Shown: positions 8,729 through 14,328 of the stretch, one piece after another
How positions within the stretch are numbered: the stretch's first letter is position 1
How the letters are laid out: each line of letters opens with the position of its first letter
Assembly (NCBI GenBank): GCA_902783535.1
Contig: CACZRJ010000242.1
Coordinates: forward strand, 1-14,328
Length of the DNA: 14,328 nucleotides
Direction of reading: 5' to 3'
Source of the DNA: an uncultured Ruminococcus sp.
Lineage (GTDB): Bacteria > Bacillota > Clostridia > Oscillospirales > CAG-382
Notes under the pieces: model-generated
Databases searched by the model: none
Told to the model about the DNA's origin: nothing
Seen by the model: the letters and a program-made list of their open reading frames with translations, nothing else
Made by a program: the position numbers and the translations under genes

Positions 8729-8757
8729 AGGATATCACAAAACGCCGGGAAAGGCAA
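8729..8757 (-). promoter_or_regulatory. Predicted sigma-A-type promoter of the glycogen operon
   Basis: Read on the minus strand, TTGCCT (8752-8757) and TATCCT (8729-8734) are separated by exactly 17 nt, and a TG one base before the -10 gives an extended -10 element. Each hexamer matches consensus at four of six positions. Transcription would begin near 8722, about 40 nt before the TTG of the small ORF. It is the best match in the divergent spacer for this strand. Confidence 0.55.
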
Positions 8758-8766
8758 TAGTATATA

Positions 8767-8776
8767 CCTAATTAGG
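8767..8776. promoter_or_regulatory. 10-bp palindrome CCTAATTAGG in the divergent spacer, possible operator
   Basis: A perfect inverted repeat lying 9 bp upstream of the predicted glg -35 box, in AT-rich DNA between two divergent promoters. Location and symmetry fit a regulator binding site. The motif is short, occurs only once in the spacer, and I know no regulator that matches it. Confidence 0.3.
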
Positions 8777-8818
8777 AGGAAATATTTTCGCATATGTAAA
8801 AAACCTTGAAAAAAGGTC

Positions 8819-8847
8819 TTTACAAACGGGAAAACTTGTAGTATAGT
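8819..8847 (+). promoter_or_regulatory. Strong predicted promoter of rpsO-pnp
   Basis: TTTACA (8819-8824) and TATAGT (8842-8847) are separated by exactly 17 nt, each with five of six consensus bases. The DNA upstream is A-rich (8797-8814), as in UP elements of strong ribosomal promoters. Transcription would begin near 8854, giving a leader of about 120 nt before rpsO. Confidence 0.8.
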
Positions 8848-8853
8848 GAGAGG

Positions 8854-8973
8854 TAGCGGATTTTGGGGTCCGCTTTACGGGTTCCGCTTGGTCCGGGGAA
8901 GGAGCACATATGTGCCGTGTTCACCGCGCCCCTCGCTCAGCCGATCCCGAATAAAAAAACGGAGGTGAACACC
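8854..8973 (+). promoter_or_regulatory. Structured rpsO leader with an anti-Shine-Dalgarno stem (candidate S15 autoregulatory element)
   Basis: The untranslated leader holds three visible elements. AGCGGA (8855-8860) can pair with TCCGCT at 8869-8874, or alternatively with a second copy at 8883-8888. A perfect 12-nt palindrome GCACATATGTGC sits at 8904-8915. GTGTTCACC (8917-8925) is exactly complementary to GGTGAACAC (8964-8972), which contains the 3' half of the GGAGGTGA ribosome site and reaches to 2 nt before the ATG. Closing that 9-bp stem would hide the start of rpsO. Ribosomal protein S15 represses its own mRNA through leader structures in several bacteria, so autoregulation is the likely use. 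Binding by S15 is inferred. Confidence 0.6.
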
Positions 8974-9240
8974 ATGCTTTTGAAGGAAGAGAAACAGGAC
9001 ATCATCCAGACGTATGCTGTCCATGAGGGCGATACCGGTTCTCCTGAAGTGCAGATCGCGATTCTGACGACCCGCATCAAACAGCTGACCGAGCATCTGA
9101 AACAGAACCCTCACGACAATCATTCCAGAAGAGGCCTGCAGCTGATGGTCAGCAAGAGGAAGAAATTCCTCGGCTATCTGCAGAAGAACGACATCGAGCG
9201 CTACCGCTCCGTCGTCGCCCGTCTCGGCCTCAGAAAGTAA
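8974..9240 (+). CDS. rpsO: Small ribosomal subunit protein S15
   Basis: An 88-residue primary 16S rRNA-binding protein of the 30S central domain, which helps the S6-S18 pair join. The usual length and family blocks are present: GDTGSPEVQIAILTTRIKQL at about residues 20-39, HDNHSRRGLQLMVSKRKKFL near 48-67, and the C-terminal RYRSVVARLGLRK. The start is the ATG at 8974, with a strong GGAGGTGA at 8961-8968; the frame is open upstream to 8863, but that part lies in the structured leader and resembles no S15. It heads an operon with pnp, the classic bacterial arrangement, linking a translation protein with an RNA-decay enzyme. Confidence 0.98.
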   Translation: MLLKEEKQDIIQTYAVHEGDTGSPEVQIAILTTRIKQLTEHLKQNPHDNHSRRGLQLMVSKRKKFLGYLQKNDIERYRSVVARLGLRK

Positions 9241-9251
9241 GAGCAAGGCAA

Positions 9252-9298
9252 GCAACGCAGGACGGGCAGTGTGGCTCAAAACGCATTGCCCGTGTTGC
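9252..9298 (+). other. Long imperfect hairpin in the rpsO-pnp spacer
   Basis: ACGGGCAGTG (9262-9271) pairs with CATTGCCCGT (9284-9293), ten pairs with one G-U. Outside it, GCAAC (9252-9256) pairs with GTTGC (9294-9298), leaving a 5-nt bulge on the 5' side. No T-run follows, so it is not an intrinsic terminator. In Escherichia coli the corresponding region carries RNase III processing sites that control pnp. A similar processing or mRNA-stability role is likely but inferred. Confidence 0.55.
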
Positions 9299-9325
9299 AC
9301 CGCCCTCGCCGCGAGCCGTTTATCA

Positions 9326-9362
9326 TTTAATCATGCGCCTGCGCGACAGACCTGTGATTAAG
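9326..9362 (+). other. Second hairpin, in the pnp leader
   Basis: TTAATCA (9327-9333) is perfectly complementary to TGATTAA (9355-9361). Adjacent G-U pairs extend the stem to about ten pairs. The loop is about 17 nt and GC-rich. It ends about 60 nt before the pnp start codon. It may act with the first hairpin in processing or PNPase autocontrol, which is inferred by analogy with enteric pnp leaders. Confidence 0.45.
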
Positions 9363-9420
9363 TGCTAAACATCGCTTGCGGCCAATTATTTGCGAAAGGC
9401 AAACGAAAGGAAACAAGAAC

Positions 9421-11520
9421 ATGTTTGAGCATTTCAGAAAATTCGAGTACAACTTCGCCGGCCGTCCCCTGGTCATCGAGACCGGTAAGATGGCGCAGTT
9501 GGCAAACGGCTCCTGCCTCGTCCGCTACGGCGAAACCGCCGTCCTCTGCTGCGCGACCGCATCCGCGGCGCCCCGCGACGGCATCGACTTCCTTCCCCTC
9601 TCCGTCGATTACGAGGAAAAACTGTATTCCGTCGGCAGGATCCCCGGCAGCTGGAACCGCCGCGAAGGCCGTCCGACCGAGCACGCGATCCTTTGTTCCC
9701 GCGTCATCGACCGTCCGATCCGTCCCCTCTTCCCGAAGGACCTGCGGAACGACATCGTTCTTTCTCTGACCGTCATGTCGGTCGATCCCGACTGCGAGCC
9801 CGAAGTCGCCGCGATGTTCGGCGCCTCCCTCGCCCTGACGATCTCCGACATTCCGTGGAACGGACCGATCGCCGGCGTGCACGTCGGACTCGTCGACGGC
9901 AAGCTCATCATCAACCCGACCGCCGAGCAGCGTGAGAAGAGCGACCTGCAGCTGACCGTCGCCGGCAGCGCGAAGAAGGTCGTTATGATCGAAGCGGGCG
10001 CGAACGAAGTCGAAGACGATACCATGTACGACGCCATCATGCTCGCGCATGAGGAGATCAAGAAACTGGTCGCCTTCATCGATTCCATCCAGAAAGAAAT
10101 CGGCAAGGAGAAATTCTCCTACGAATCCTGCGTCGTCGATCCCGAAATGTTCGACCGCATCGAAGCAATGGTCAAGGAAGACGTCATGGCCGCGCTGGAC
10201 ACCGACGACAAGAAGGTGCGCGACGCGCGTCTGCAGCCCATCTACCAGAGAGTCTACGACGAACTGGAAGAAGACTATCCGGACAGCAAGGTCATGATCG
10301 ACGAGTGCCTCTACAAACTGCAGAAGAAGATCGTCCGCCACTGGCTGCTCACCGAGCAGAAGCGTGTTGACGGCCGCCGCATGGACCAGATCCGTCCGCT
10401 GGACGCCGAAGTCGCTCTGCTGCCCCGCACCCACGGTTCGGGCATGTTCACCAGAGGCCAGACGCAGGTCCTCACGACCTGCACCCTCGCTCCGATGAGC
10501 GAGATCCAGCAGCTGGACGGCATCGATCTCGAAGACAGCAAGCGGTATATGCATCATTACAACATGCCCGGCTTCTCCGTCGGCGAAGCGAAAGCCGCAA
10601 GAAGCCCCGGACGCCGCGAAATCGGTCACGGCGCGCTCGCGGAGCGTTCCCTCGTTCCGGTCCTTCCGACCGTCGAAGAGTTCCCGTACGCCATCCGCTG
10701 CGTGTCCGAAGTCATTTCCTCCAACGGTTCCACCTCCCAGGCTTCCGTCTGCGGTTCCACCCTCGCGCTGATGGACGCGGGCGTTCCGATCAAGGCGCCC
10801 GTCGCCGGCATCTCCTGCGGTCTGATCACCGAAGGCGAACGCTGGATGACCATGATCGACATCCAGGGTCTGGAAGACTTCTTCGGCGATATGGACTTCA
10901 AGGTCGCCGGAACCAAGAAGGGCATCACGTCCATCCAGATGGACCTGAAGATCGACGGACTGACTCCCGAGATCATCAAATCCGCGTTCGAAGTCACCCG
11001 CAAGGGCCGTCTGTACATCATCGACGAGTATCTCCTGAAGGCGCTGCCCGCTCCGAGACCCGACGTCTCCAAGTACGCGCCCAAGATGATCATCACCAAG
11101 ATCGATCCCGACAAGATCCGCGATGTCATCGGCTCCGGCGGAAAGGTCATCCAGAAGATCTGCGCCGACACGAACTGCAAGATCGACATCGAAGACGACG
11201 GATCCATCTTCATCGCGGCCGTCAACAAGGACGACGGATACCGTGCCCTGGCCATCATCGAAGCCATCGCGAAGGATCCGGAACCCGGCACGATCTTCAT
11301 GGGCACCGTTACGCGCATCATGAACTTCGGCGCTTTCGTCGAGATCGCTCCCGGCAAGGAAGGCCTGGTCCACATTTCGCAGCTTGACAAGAAGCGCGTC
11401 GGAAAAGTCGAGGACGTCGTTTCCGTCGGCGATCAGATCAAGGTCATGGTCACCGAGATCGACGACAAGGGCCGTCTGAACCTGTCCCGCAAGGACGCGC
11501 TCGCGGCAGTCGACGACTGA
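9421..11520 (+). CDS. pnp: Polynucleotide phosphorylase
   Basis: A 699-residue trimeric 3'-to-5' exoribonuclease that uses phosphate to release nucleoside diphosphates, working in mRNA decay and sRNA quality control. Domains in order are the first RNase PH core (from about residue 10), an alpha-helical linker (about 240-310), and the second RNase PH core with LMDAGVPIKAPVAGIS and the catalytic segment DIQGLEDFFGDMDF (Asp486 and Asp492). A KH domain follows with the loop IGSGGK at 570-575, then an S1 domain from about 623 to 690. The ATG at 9421 follows AAAGGA; an in-frame TTG at 9376 is not used because it adds a non-conserved tail upstream of that site. It follows rpsO and ends before a strong terminator. 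All domains are intact. Confidence 0.98.
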   Translation: MFEHFRKFEYNFAGRPLVIETGKMAQLANGSCLVRYGETAVLCCATASAAPRDGIDFLPLSVDYEEKLYSVGRIPGSWNRREGRPTEHAILCSRVIDRPIRPLFPKDLRNDIVLSLTVMSVDPDCEPEVAAMFGASLALTISDIPWNGPIAGVHVGLVDGKLIINPTAEQREKSDLQLTVAGSAKKVVMIEAGANEVEDDTMYDAIMLAHEEIKKLVAFIDSIQKEIGKEKFSYESCVVDPEMFDRIEAMVKEDVMAALDTDDKKVRDARLQPIYQRVYDELEEDYPDSKVMIDECLYKLQKKIVRHWLLTEQKRVDGRRMDQIRPLDAEVALLPRTHGSGMFTRGQTQVLTTCTLAPMSEIQQLDGIDLEDSKRYMHHYNMPGFSVGEAKAARSPGRREIGHGALAERSLVPVLPTVEEFPYAIRCVSEVISSNGSTSQASVCGSTLALMDAGVPIKAPVAGISCGLITEGERWMTMIDIQGLEDFFGDMDFKVAGTKKGITSIQMDLKIDGLTPEIIKSAFEVTRKGRLYIIDEYLLKALPAPRPDVSKYAPKMIITKIDPDKIRDVIGSGGKVIQKICADTNCKIDIEDDGSIFIAAVNKDDGYRALAIIEAIAKDPEPGTIFMGTVTRIMNFGAFVEIAPGKEGLVHISQLDKKRVGKVEDVVSVGDQIKVMVTEIDDKGRLNLSRKDALAAVDD

Positions 11521-11549
11521 TCGAACAGGTTTTACAATTTGTTTACTGC

Positions 11550-11580
11550 GCGGCGGGCAAATGCCCGCCGCTTTCTGTTG
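11550..11580 (+). terminator. Intrinsic terminator of rpsO-pnp
   Basis: GCGGCGGGC (11550-11558) and GCCCGCCGC (11563-11571) form nine G-C pairs around a 4-nt AAAT loop, followed by TTTCTGTTG. It lies 29 nt after the pnp stop. Confidence 0.9.
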
Positions 11581-11605
11581 CATTTTCTGTTTTTCGGGAT
11601 ATAAT
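11578..11605 (+). promoter_or_regulatory. Predicted promoter of the CotH-family gene
   Basis: A perfect TATAAT at 11600-11605 is preceded at 16 nt by TTGCAT (11578-11583), a weak -35. Transcription would start near 11612, about 32 nt before the GTG start. The -35 overlaps the tail of the pnp terminator, so this gene appears to be an independent unit placed directly against it. Confidence 0.6.
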
Positions 11606-11643
11606 CGAGTAGGAAACAATCCGTTTTTTGAAAGGAGCACGCC

Positions 11644-14106
11644 GTGCGGTTTCTGTTTCAACATTCGCATAAACGCCAATTCGCCGTACTGACGGCGGTC
11701 TTTCTGGCGCTGCTCTTTTCCGTTTCCTGCTTCCGCCCGGTCCCGTCCCCGTCCGCCCCGGATCCTTCCGAATCGGATACCGTATCCGAAAAAACGGATC
11801 CGGTTTCCCGTGAGCCGTCGGAGGAAAGCCGCGACCTTTCCGAATCCGCGGAAGAACCGTCGGACTTCAGTTCGCCGTCCGTTCCGCTTCCTTCTCCCTC
11901 GCCCGACGACTGCGGGCTGATCATCAGCGAGATCATGAGCCGGAACTCCTGCTTCCCTGTCGCCGGACGGCTGTGCGACTGGATCGAGCTGTGCAACGGC
12001 GGCGACGACCCGGTGAATCTTTCTCACTTCTGTCTGACCGACCGCGAGGAGGAGCCGTTTCTCTGCGATCTGCCGCCCATGGTGCTGGATCCCGGGGAAT
12101 ACGCCGTTTTTCCGTGCGGCGGAAGCGTCCTGTCATTCAGCCTCGGCAGGAGCGGCGACACGGTCATGCTTTTCGAAGAGGACGGAGAACTGATCGATAC
12201 GGTGACGTTCGGCGAAATCGGAGAGAACATGTCGTTCACGCCGGAAGGGATCACCGACACGCCCTCTCCCGGCTACCCGAACGGACGCGAAGGCATGAAT
12301 GAATATCTTTCGGACAGACGGGGCCTAATCATCAACGAGGTGCTTTCCTCGAACGCGGGCTACAGAAAGTACGGGGGCGGCTATCCGGACATGCTGGAAC
12401 TGAAAAACGCTTCGGACGACCCGGTCCTTCTGTCCGACTACTGTCTGACGGACAAGCCGTCCAGGCCGGATCTTCTCCGCCTGCCGGAAGAAACGCTCGC
12501 TCCGGGAGAACTTTACGTCATGTATTTCGACGACGAAGTCAGCGAAAAAATCGGCATCAGCAAGGAGGGCGACCGCCTGATCCTGTTCCATTCGGAAAGC
12601 GGACTCGTCACGGACGCGTTTCGCATTCCTCCGCTTCCGCCGGACATCAGCTACGGACGGACGGAGACGGGCGTCGCGTATTTCAATCCGCCGACCCTCG
12701 GCTCACCGAACGGGACCGGCTTTTCCGGCTTTTCCGCGCCGCCGGACGCTTCCGTCCCGACCGGGATCTATCAGGACGAAGTATCCGTGACGCTTTCCGG
12801 AAACGGCGATATCTACTATACCGTCGACGGCTCCCTTCCGACGGTTCTGTCCCGGAAATACGCCGGAGAGGAGATCGTTTTCGACCGTCCCGGAACGCTC
12901 CGCGCATTCTGCCGTGAAGAAGGCATGCTCGAGAGCGATGAGTCCGTCTTCACCTATCTTGTTTCCATTCCCGATCTGGAGCTTCCGATCCTTTCCGTCA
13001 CCGTCGACGAAGACGATTTTTTCGGGCGGACCGGCGTGTGGAACACGCAGAAAAAAACCGAACTCGAAGGGCACGCCGTCTATCTGAAAGACGGAGCCGA
13101 GGAATTTTCCGTCGGATGCGGAGTCAAGCTGTTCGGACGCGGATCCGTACAGTTTGAGAAGAAGAGCATACAGCTGAAGTTCAAGAAGAAATACGGTCCT
13201 GCAAAACTGAACTACGACGTCTTCGAAGACGGCGAGATCACTTCTTTTGACGCGCTTGTCGTCCGCACCGGCGGGCAGGGAATGTGGAGATGCATTCTGA
13301 ATGATGATTTCGTTTCCTCCTTTCTCAGGTCCAGCGGGAACATGCCCTCGCTGCTTTCTCAAAAATACCGGCCCGTCGATCTTTACATCAACGGGAAATA
13401 TATGGGACTGTATTCCTTCCGGGAAAAGATCGACGAGGATTTTCTGTCCGACCATACCGGATATCCGGACGACAGCATGTCCCTCGTCTTCCGCATGTCC
13501 GAGCCCGAGCTGGGCAAGGAATGCGCGGAGCTGAAGAAACTGCTCGCTTTCGTCGAAAGCCACGACCTCCGGGAGGAGGAGAACTACGCCTACGTCTGCG
13601 AGCACTTCGACACGGAGAACATCATCGACTTTTTCCTAAGCCAGATCTGGTGCGGAAACAACGACACGATGAACGTCCGCATGTACAAGTCTTCGGAGGG
13701 CGACGGCAAGTGGCGGTTCATCCTGTACGACCTCGACCGTTCCTTCTACGACCTCTATCCCAAGGCCAACCTGTATCTGACGCGCGACAGCGTTAAAACG
13801 CGTCCGTTCAGCGGGATCATCGTCCGGCTTCTGAAAAACGACGGCTTCCGCGCGCAGTTCTTCGAGCGATTGGATTTTCACGTGAACAACACGTTCGACC
13901 CGGAAAAGGCATGCGCGCACCTGCAGTCCATGATGGACGCCGTCGCGCACGACATCCGCCCGGACATCGCGCGCTGGAAGGACGAGATGGATTCCTATCC
14001 GCAGTCATACGAACAGTGGGTAAAGAATTGCGAAGACGTGATGAACGCGCTGAAAAACGGCTACAACGAGAAGATGATCCGGCTGATCCAAAACGACGTG
14101 AATTGA
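11644..14106 (+). CDS. Secreted protein with two lamin-tail domains, a chitobiase-C-like domain and a CotH kinase-like domain
   Basis: 820 residues from a GTG start with AAAGGAG 6 nt upstream. A basic N-terminus and hydrophobic segment (about 13-27) end at Cys29 in LLFSVSC, an imperfect lipobox, so the protein is exported and possibly lipid-anchored. A Ser/Pro/Glu-rich linker (30-88) follows. Lamin-tail domain 1 spans about 92-208 (LIISEIMSRN, DWIEL, LDPGEY) and domain 2 about 228-355 (LIINEVLSSN, LAPGELYVMY). A chitobiase/hexosaminidase C-terminal-like beta domain (366-440, DIYYTVDGSLPT) precedes the CotH domain (447 to about 810). CotH landmarks are GRGSVQFEKKSIQLKFKKKY, YINGKYMGLYSFREKI, NNDTMN (Asp674) and YDLDRSF (Asp696, Asp698), plausible catalytic and metal-binding positions. 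CotH of Bacillus phosphorylates spore-coat proteins; related proteins occur on surfaces of gut Clostridia. The substrate here is unknown. No dockerin or sortase signal is seen. Confidence 0.88.
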   Translation: MRFLFQHSHKRQFAVLTAVFLALLFSVSCFRPVPSPSAPDPSESDTVSEKTDPVSREPSEESRDLSESAEEPSDFSSPSVPLPSPSPDDCGLIISEIMSRNSCFPVAGRLCDWIELCNGGDDPVNLSHFCLTDREEEPFLCDLPPMVLDPGEYAVFPCGGSVLSFSLGRSGDTVMLFEEDGELIDTVTFGEIGENMSFTPEGITDTPSPGYPNGREGMNEYLSDRRGLIINEVLSSNAGYRKYGGGYPDMLELKNASDDPVLLSDYCLTDKPSRPDLLRLPEETLAPGELYVMYFDDEVSEKIGISKEGDRLILFHSESGLVTDAFRIPPLPPDISYGRTETGVAYFNPPTLGSPNGTGFSGFSAPPDASVPTGIYQDEVSVTLSGNGDIYYTVDGSLPTVLSRKYAGEEIVFDRPGTLRAFCREEGMLESDESVFTYLVSIPDLELPILSVTVDEDDFFGRTGVWNTQKKTELEGHAVYLKDGAEEFSVGCGVKLFGRGSVQFEKKSIQLKFKKKYGPAKLNYDVFEDGEITSFDALVVRTGGQGMWRCILNDDFVSSFLRSSGNMPSLLSQKYRPVDLYINGKYMGLYSFREKIDEDFLSDHTGYPDDSMSLVFRMSEPELGKECAELKKLLAFVESHDLREEENYAYVCEHFDTENIIDFFLSQIWCGNNDTMNVRMYKSSEGDGKWRFILYDLDRSFYDLYPKANLYLTRDSVKTRPFSGIIVRLLKNDGFRAQFFERLDFHVNNTFDPEKACAHLQSMMDAVAHDIRPDIARWKDEMDSYPQSYEQWVKNCEDVMNALKNGYNEKMIRLIQNDVN

Positions 14107-14159
14107 GTCCCGGAAAAAAGACCCCCCCACTTAAAGACTGAAATTTTTTCGCCAAAATT

Positions 14160-14181
14160 ACGAAACTTTTTTCGTTTTTTT
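14160..14181 (+). terminator. Probable intrinsic terminator after the CotH-family gene
   Basis: ACGAAA (14160-14165) pairs with TTTCGT (14170-14175) around a 4-nt loop, followed by a run of T to 14181. It lies 53 nt after the stop codon. The stem is short and AT-rich, so it is weaker than the pnp terminator. The rest of 14107-14243 is AT-rich, with a C7 run at 14125-14131 and a palindrome TTCGTACGAA at 14197-14206, and holds no gene I can support. Confidence 0.6.
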
Positions 14182-14243
14182 GAAATGTTCCTCATTTTCG
14201 TACGAATCCGTTGCGCATTTTTCGCCCGTTTTTTAGCTTCCGA

Positions 14244-14328
14244 ATAGGGTAGAGGGAGGGCGTTAGCCCTCGCCCCTCCCATTGCACCGTACATACCGGT
14301 CAGGTATACGGCGCTACATCGCAACATG
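14244..14328 (-). mobile_element. 3' end of a group II intron (domains V and VI), continuing past the right edge
   Basis: On the minus strand the end of the window folds as the last two domains of a group II intron. Domain V is at 14284-14314, the joining bases AAT at 14281-14283, and domain VI at 14247-14280. Domain VI has an outer GGG/CCC, an unpaired adenosine on the 3' side (opposite t14250), five pairs including one G-U, a bulged C, six more pairs and a TAAC loop. That adenosine is 7 nt from a 3' end of CTAT at 14244, which fits the family rule of a branch A 7-8 nt from the splice site and a terminal A-pyrimidine. The catalytic RNA core and any reverse transcriptase would lie beyond 14328. 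Confidence 0.75.
14284..14314 (-). ncRNA. Group II intron domain V
   Basis: On the minus strand GCGCCGTA (14314-14307) pairs with TACGGTGC (14291-14284), eight pairs. The single wobble is a G-U within the triad position, where group II introns conserve one. A 2-nt bulge (TG, 14293-14292) and an upper stem TACC/GGTA with a 5-nt loop follow. The triad reads CGC, as in the Oceanobacillus IIC intron, not the commoner AGC. The wobble becomes an A-C mismatch if read on the plus strand, which supports the minus orientation. The element is 31 nt against 34 in Ll.LtrB. The subclass is not certain. Confidence 0.75.

Noticed and set aside
8803..8817. ACCTT/AAGGT inverted repeat followed by T's on the minus strand, as a terminator
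   Set aside because: The stem is only five pairs and lies upstream of the glycogen promoter with no minus-strand gene ending there. The A-tract is as easily an UP-like element for rpsO.
8863..8973. In-frame 37-codon extension upstream of rpsO
   Set aside because: It lies within the structured leader, lacks its own ribosome site, and S15 normally starts at the ATG used here.
9295..9324. Possible pnp promoter (TTGCAC with TTTATC at 18 nt)
   Set aside because: The -10 match is poor and the elements overlap the spacer hairpin. Co-transcription from the rpsO promoter explains pnp.
9376..9420. Upstream TTG start at 9376 for pnp
   Set aside because: The added 15 residues are not PNPase-like and include the ribosome site for the ATG at 9421, where the usual N-terminus begins.
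9358..12027. 889-codon minus-strand frame opposite pnp
   Set aside because: It is aligned to pnp codons and spans the pnp terminator and the start of the next gene. The sense strand encodes an unmistakable PNPase.
14251..14280. GC-rich hairpin after the CotH gene as a plus-strand terminator
   Set aside because: No T-run follows it on the plus strand, and its bulges fit intron domain VI on the minus strand. The better terminator is at 14160-14181.
14061..14327. 88-codon minus-strand frame beginning MLRCSAVYLTGMYGAM
   Set aside because: It reads through intron domains V and VI and the CotH gene tail; the RNA structure accounts for the sequence better than a protein.

Overview
The window looks like part of the chromosome of a fairly GC-rich Firmicute, most likely an uncultured gut-type Clostridia relative. 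This placement is an inference from four things. The glycogen cluster has the Firmicute order glgB-glgC-glgD-glgA-glgP, including the Firmicute-type regulatory subunit GlgD. Shine-Dalgarno sites are strong (GGAGG type), with TTG and GTG starts. There is an rpsO-pnp pair. A lamin-tail/CotH surface protein is present. I saw no rRNA, tRNA or CRISPR.

Region 1 (1-8757, minus strand) is a glycogen operon read right to left. A candidate promoter at 8729-8757 is followed by a 53-residue TTG-started membrane microprotein, glgB (branching enzyme), glgC and glgD (ADP-glucose pyrophosphorylase and its degenerate partner, overlapping by 4 nt), glgA (synthase, TTG start), glgP (phosphorylase), and the first 68 codons of an unidentified gene that runs off the left edge. 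Together they make ADP-glucose, polymerise it, branch it and break it down. All spacers are under 60 nt and hold no convincing terminator.

Region 2 (8819-11580, plus strand) is the divergent rpsO-pnp operon: a near-consensus promoter, a structured 120-nt leader that can hide its own ribosome binding site, ribosomal protein S15, a spacer with two hairpins, polynucleotide phosphorylase, and a strong intrinsic terminator. The roughly 60 bp between the divergent -35 boxes is AT-rich and holds a 10-bp palindrome.

Region 3 (11578-14181, plus strand) is a single-gene unit with its own promoter and terminator. It encodes an 820-residue predicted secreted protein with two lamin-tail domains, a chitobiase-C-like beta domain and a CotH kinase-like domain. 

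Region 4 (14244-14328) is the 3' end of a group II intron on the minus strand, recognised from domains V and VI. Its body lies beyond the right edge.

The most unusual items are the operon-leading microprotein, the self-sequestering rpsO leader, the CotH-family surface protein, and the intron terminus. The housekeeping genes use no TTA, CTA or TCA codons at all, so they are shadowed by very long open antisense frames that are not genes.
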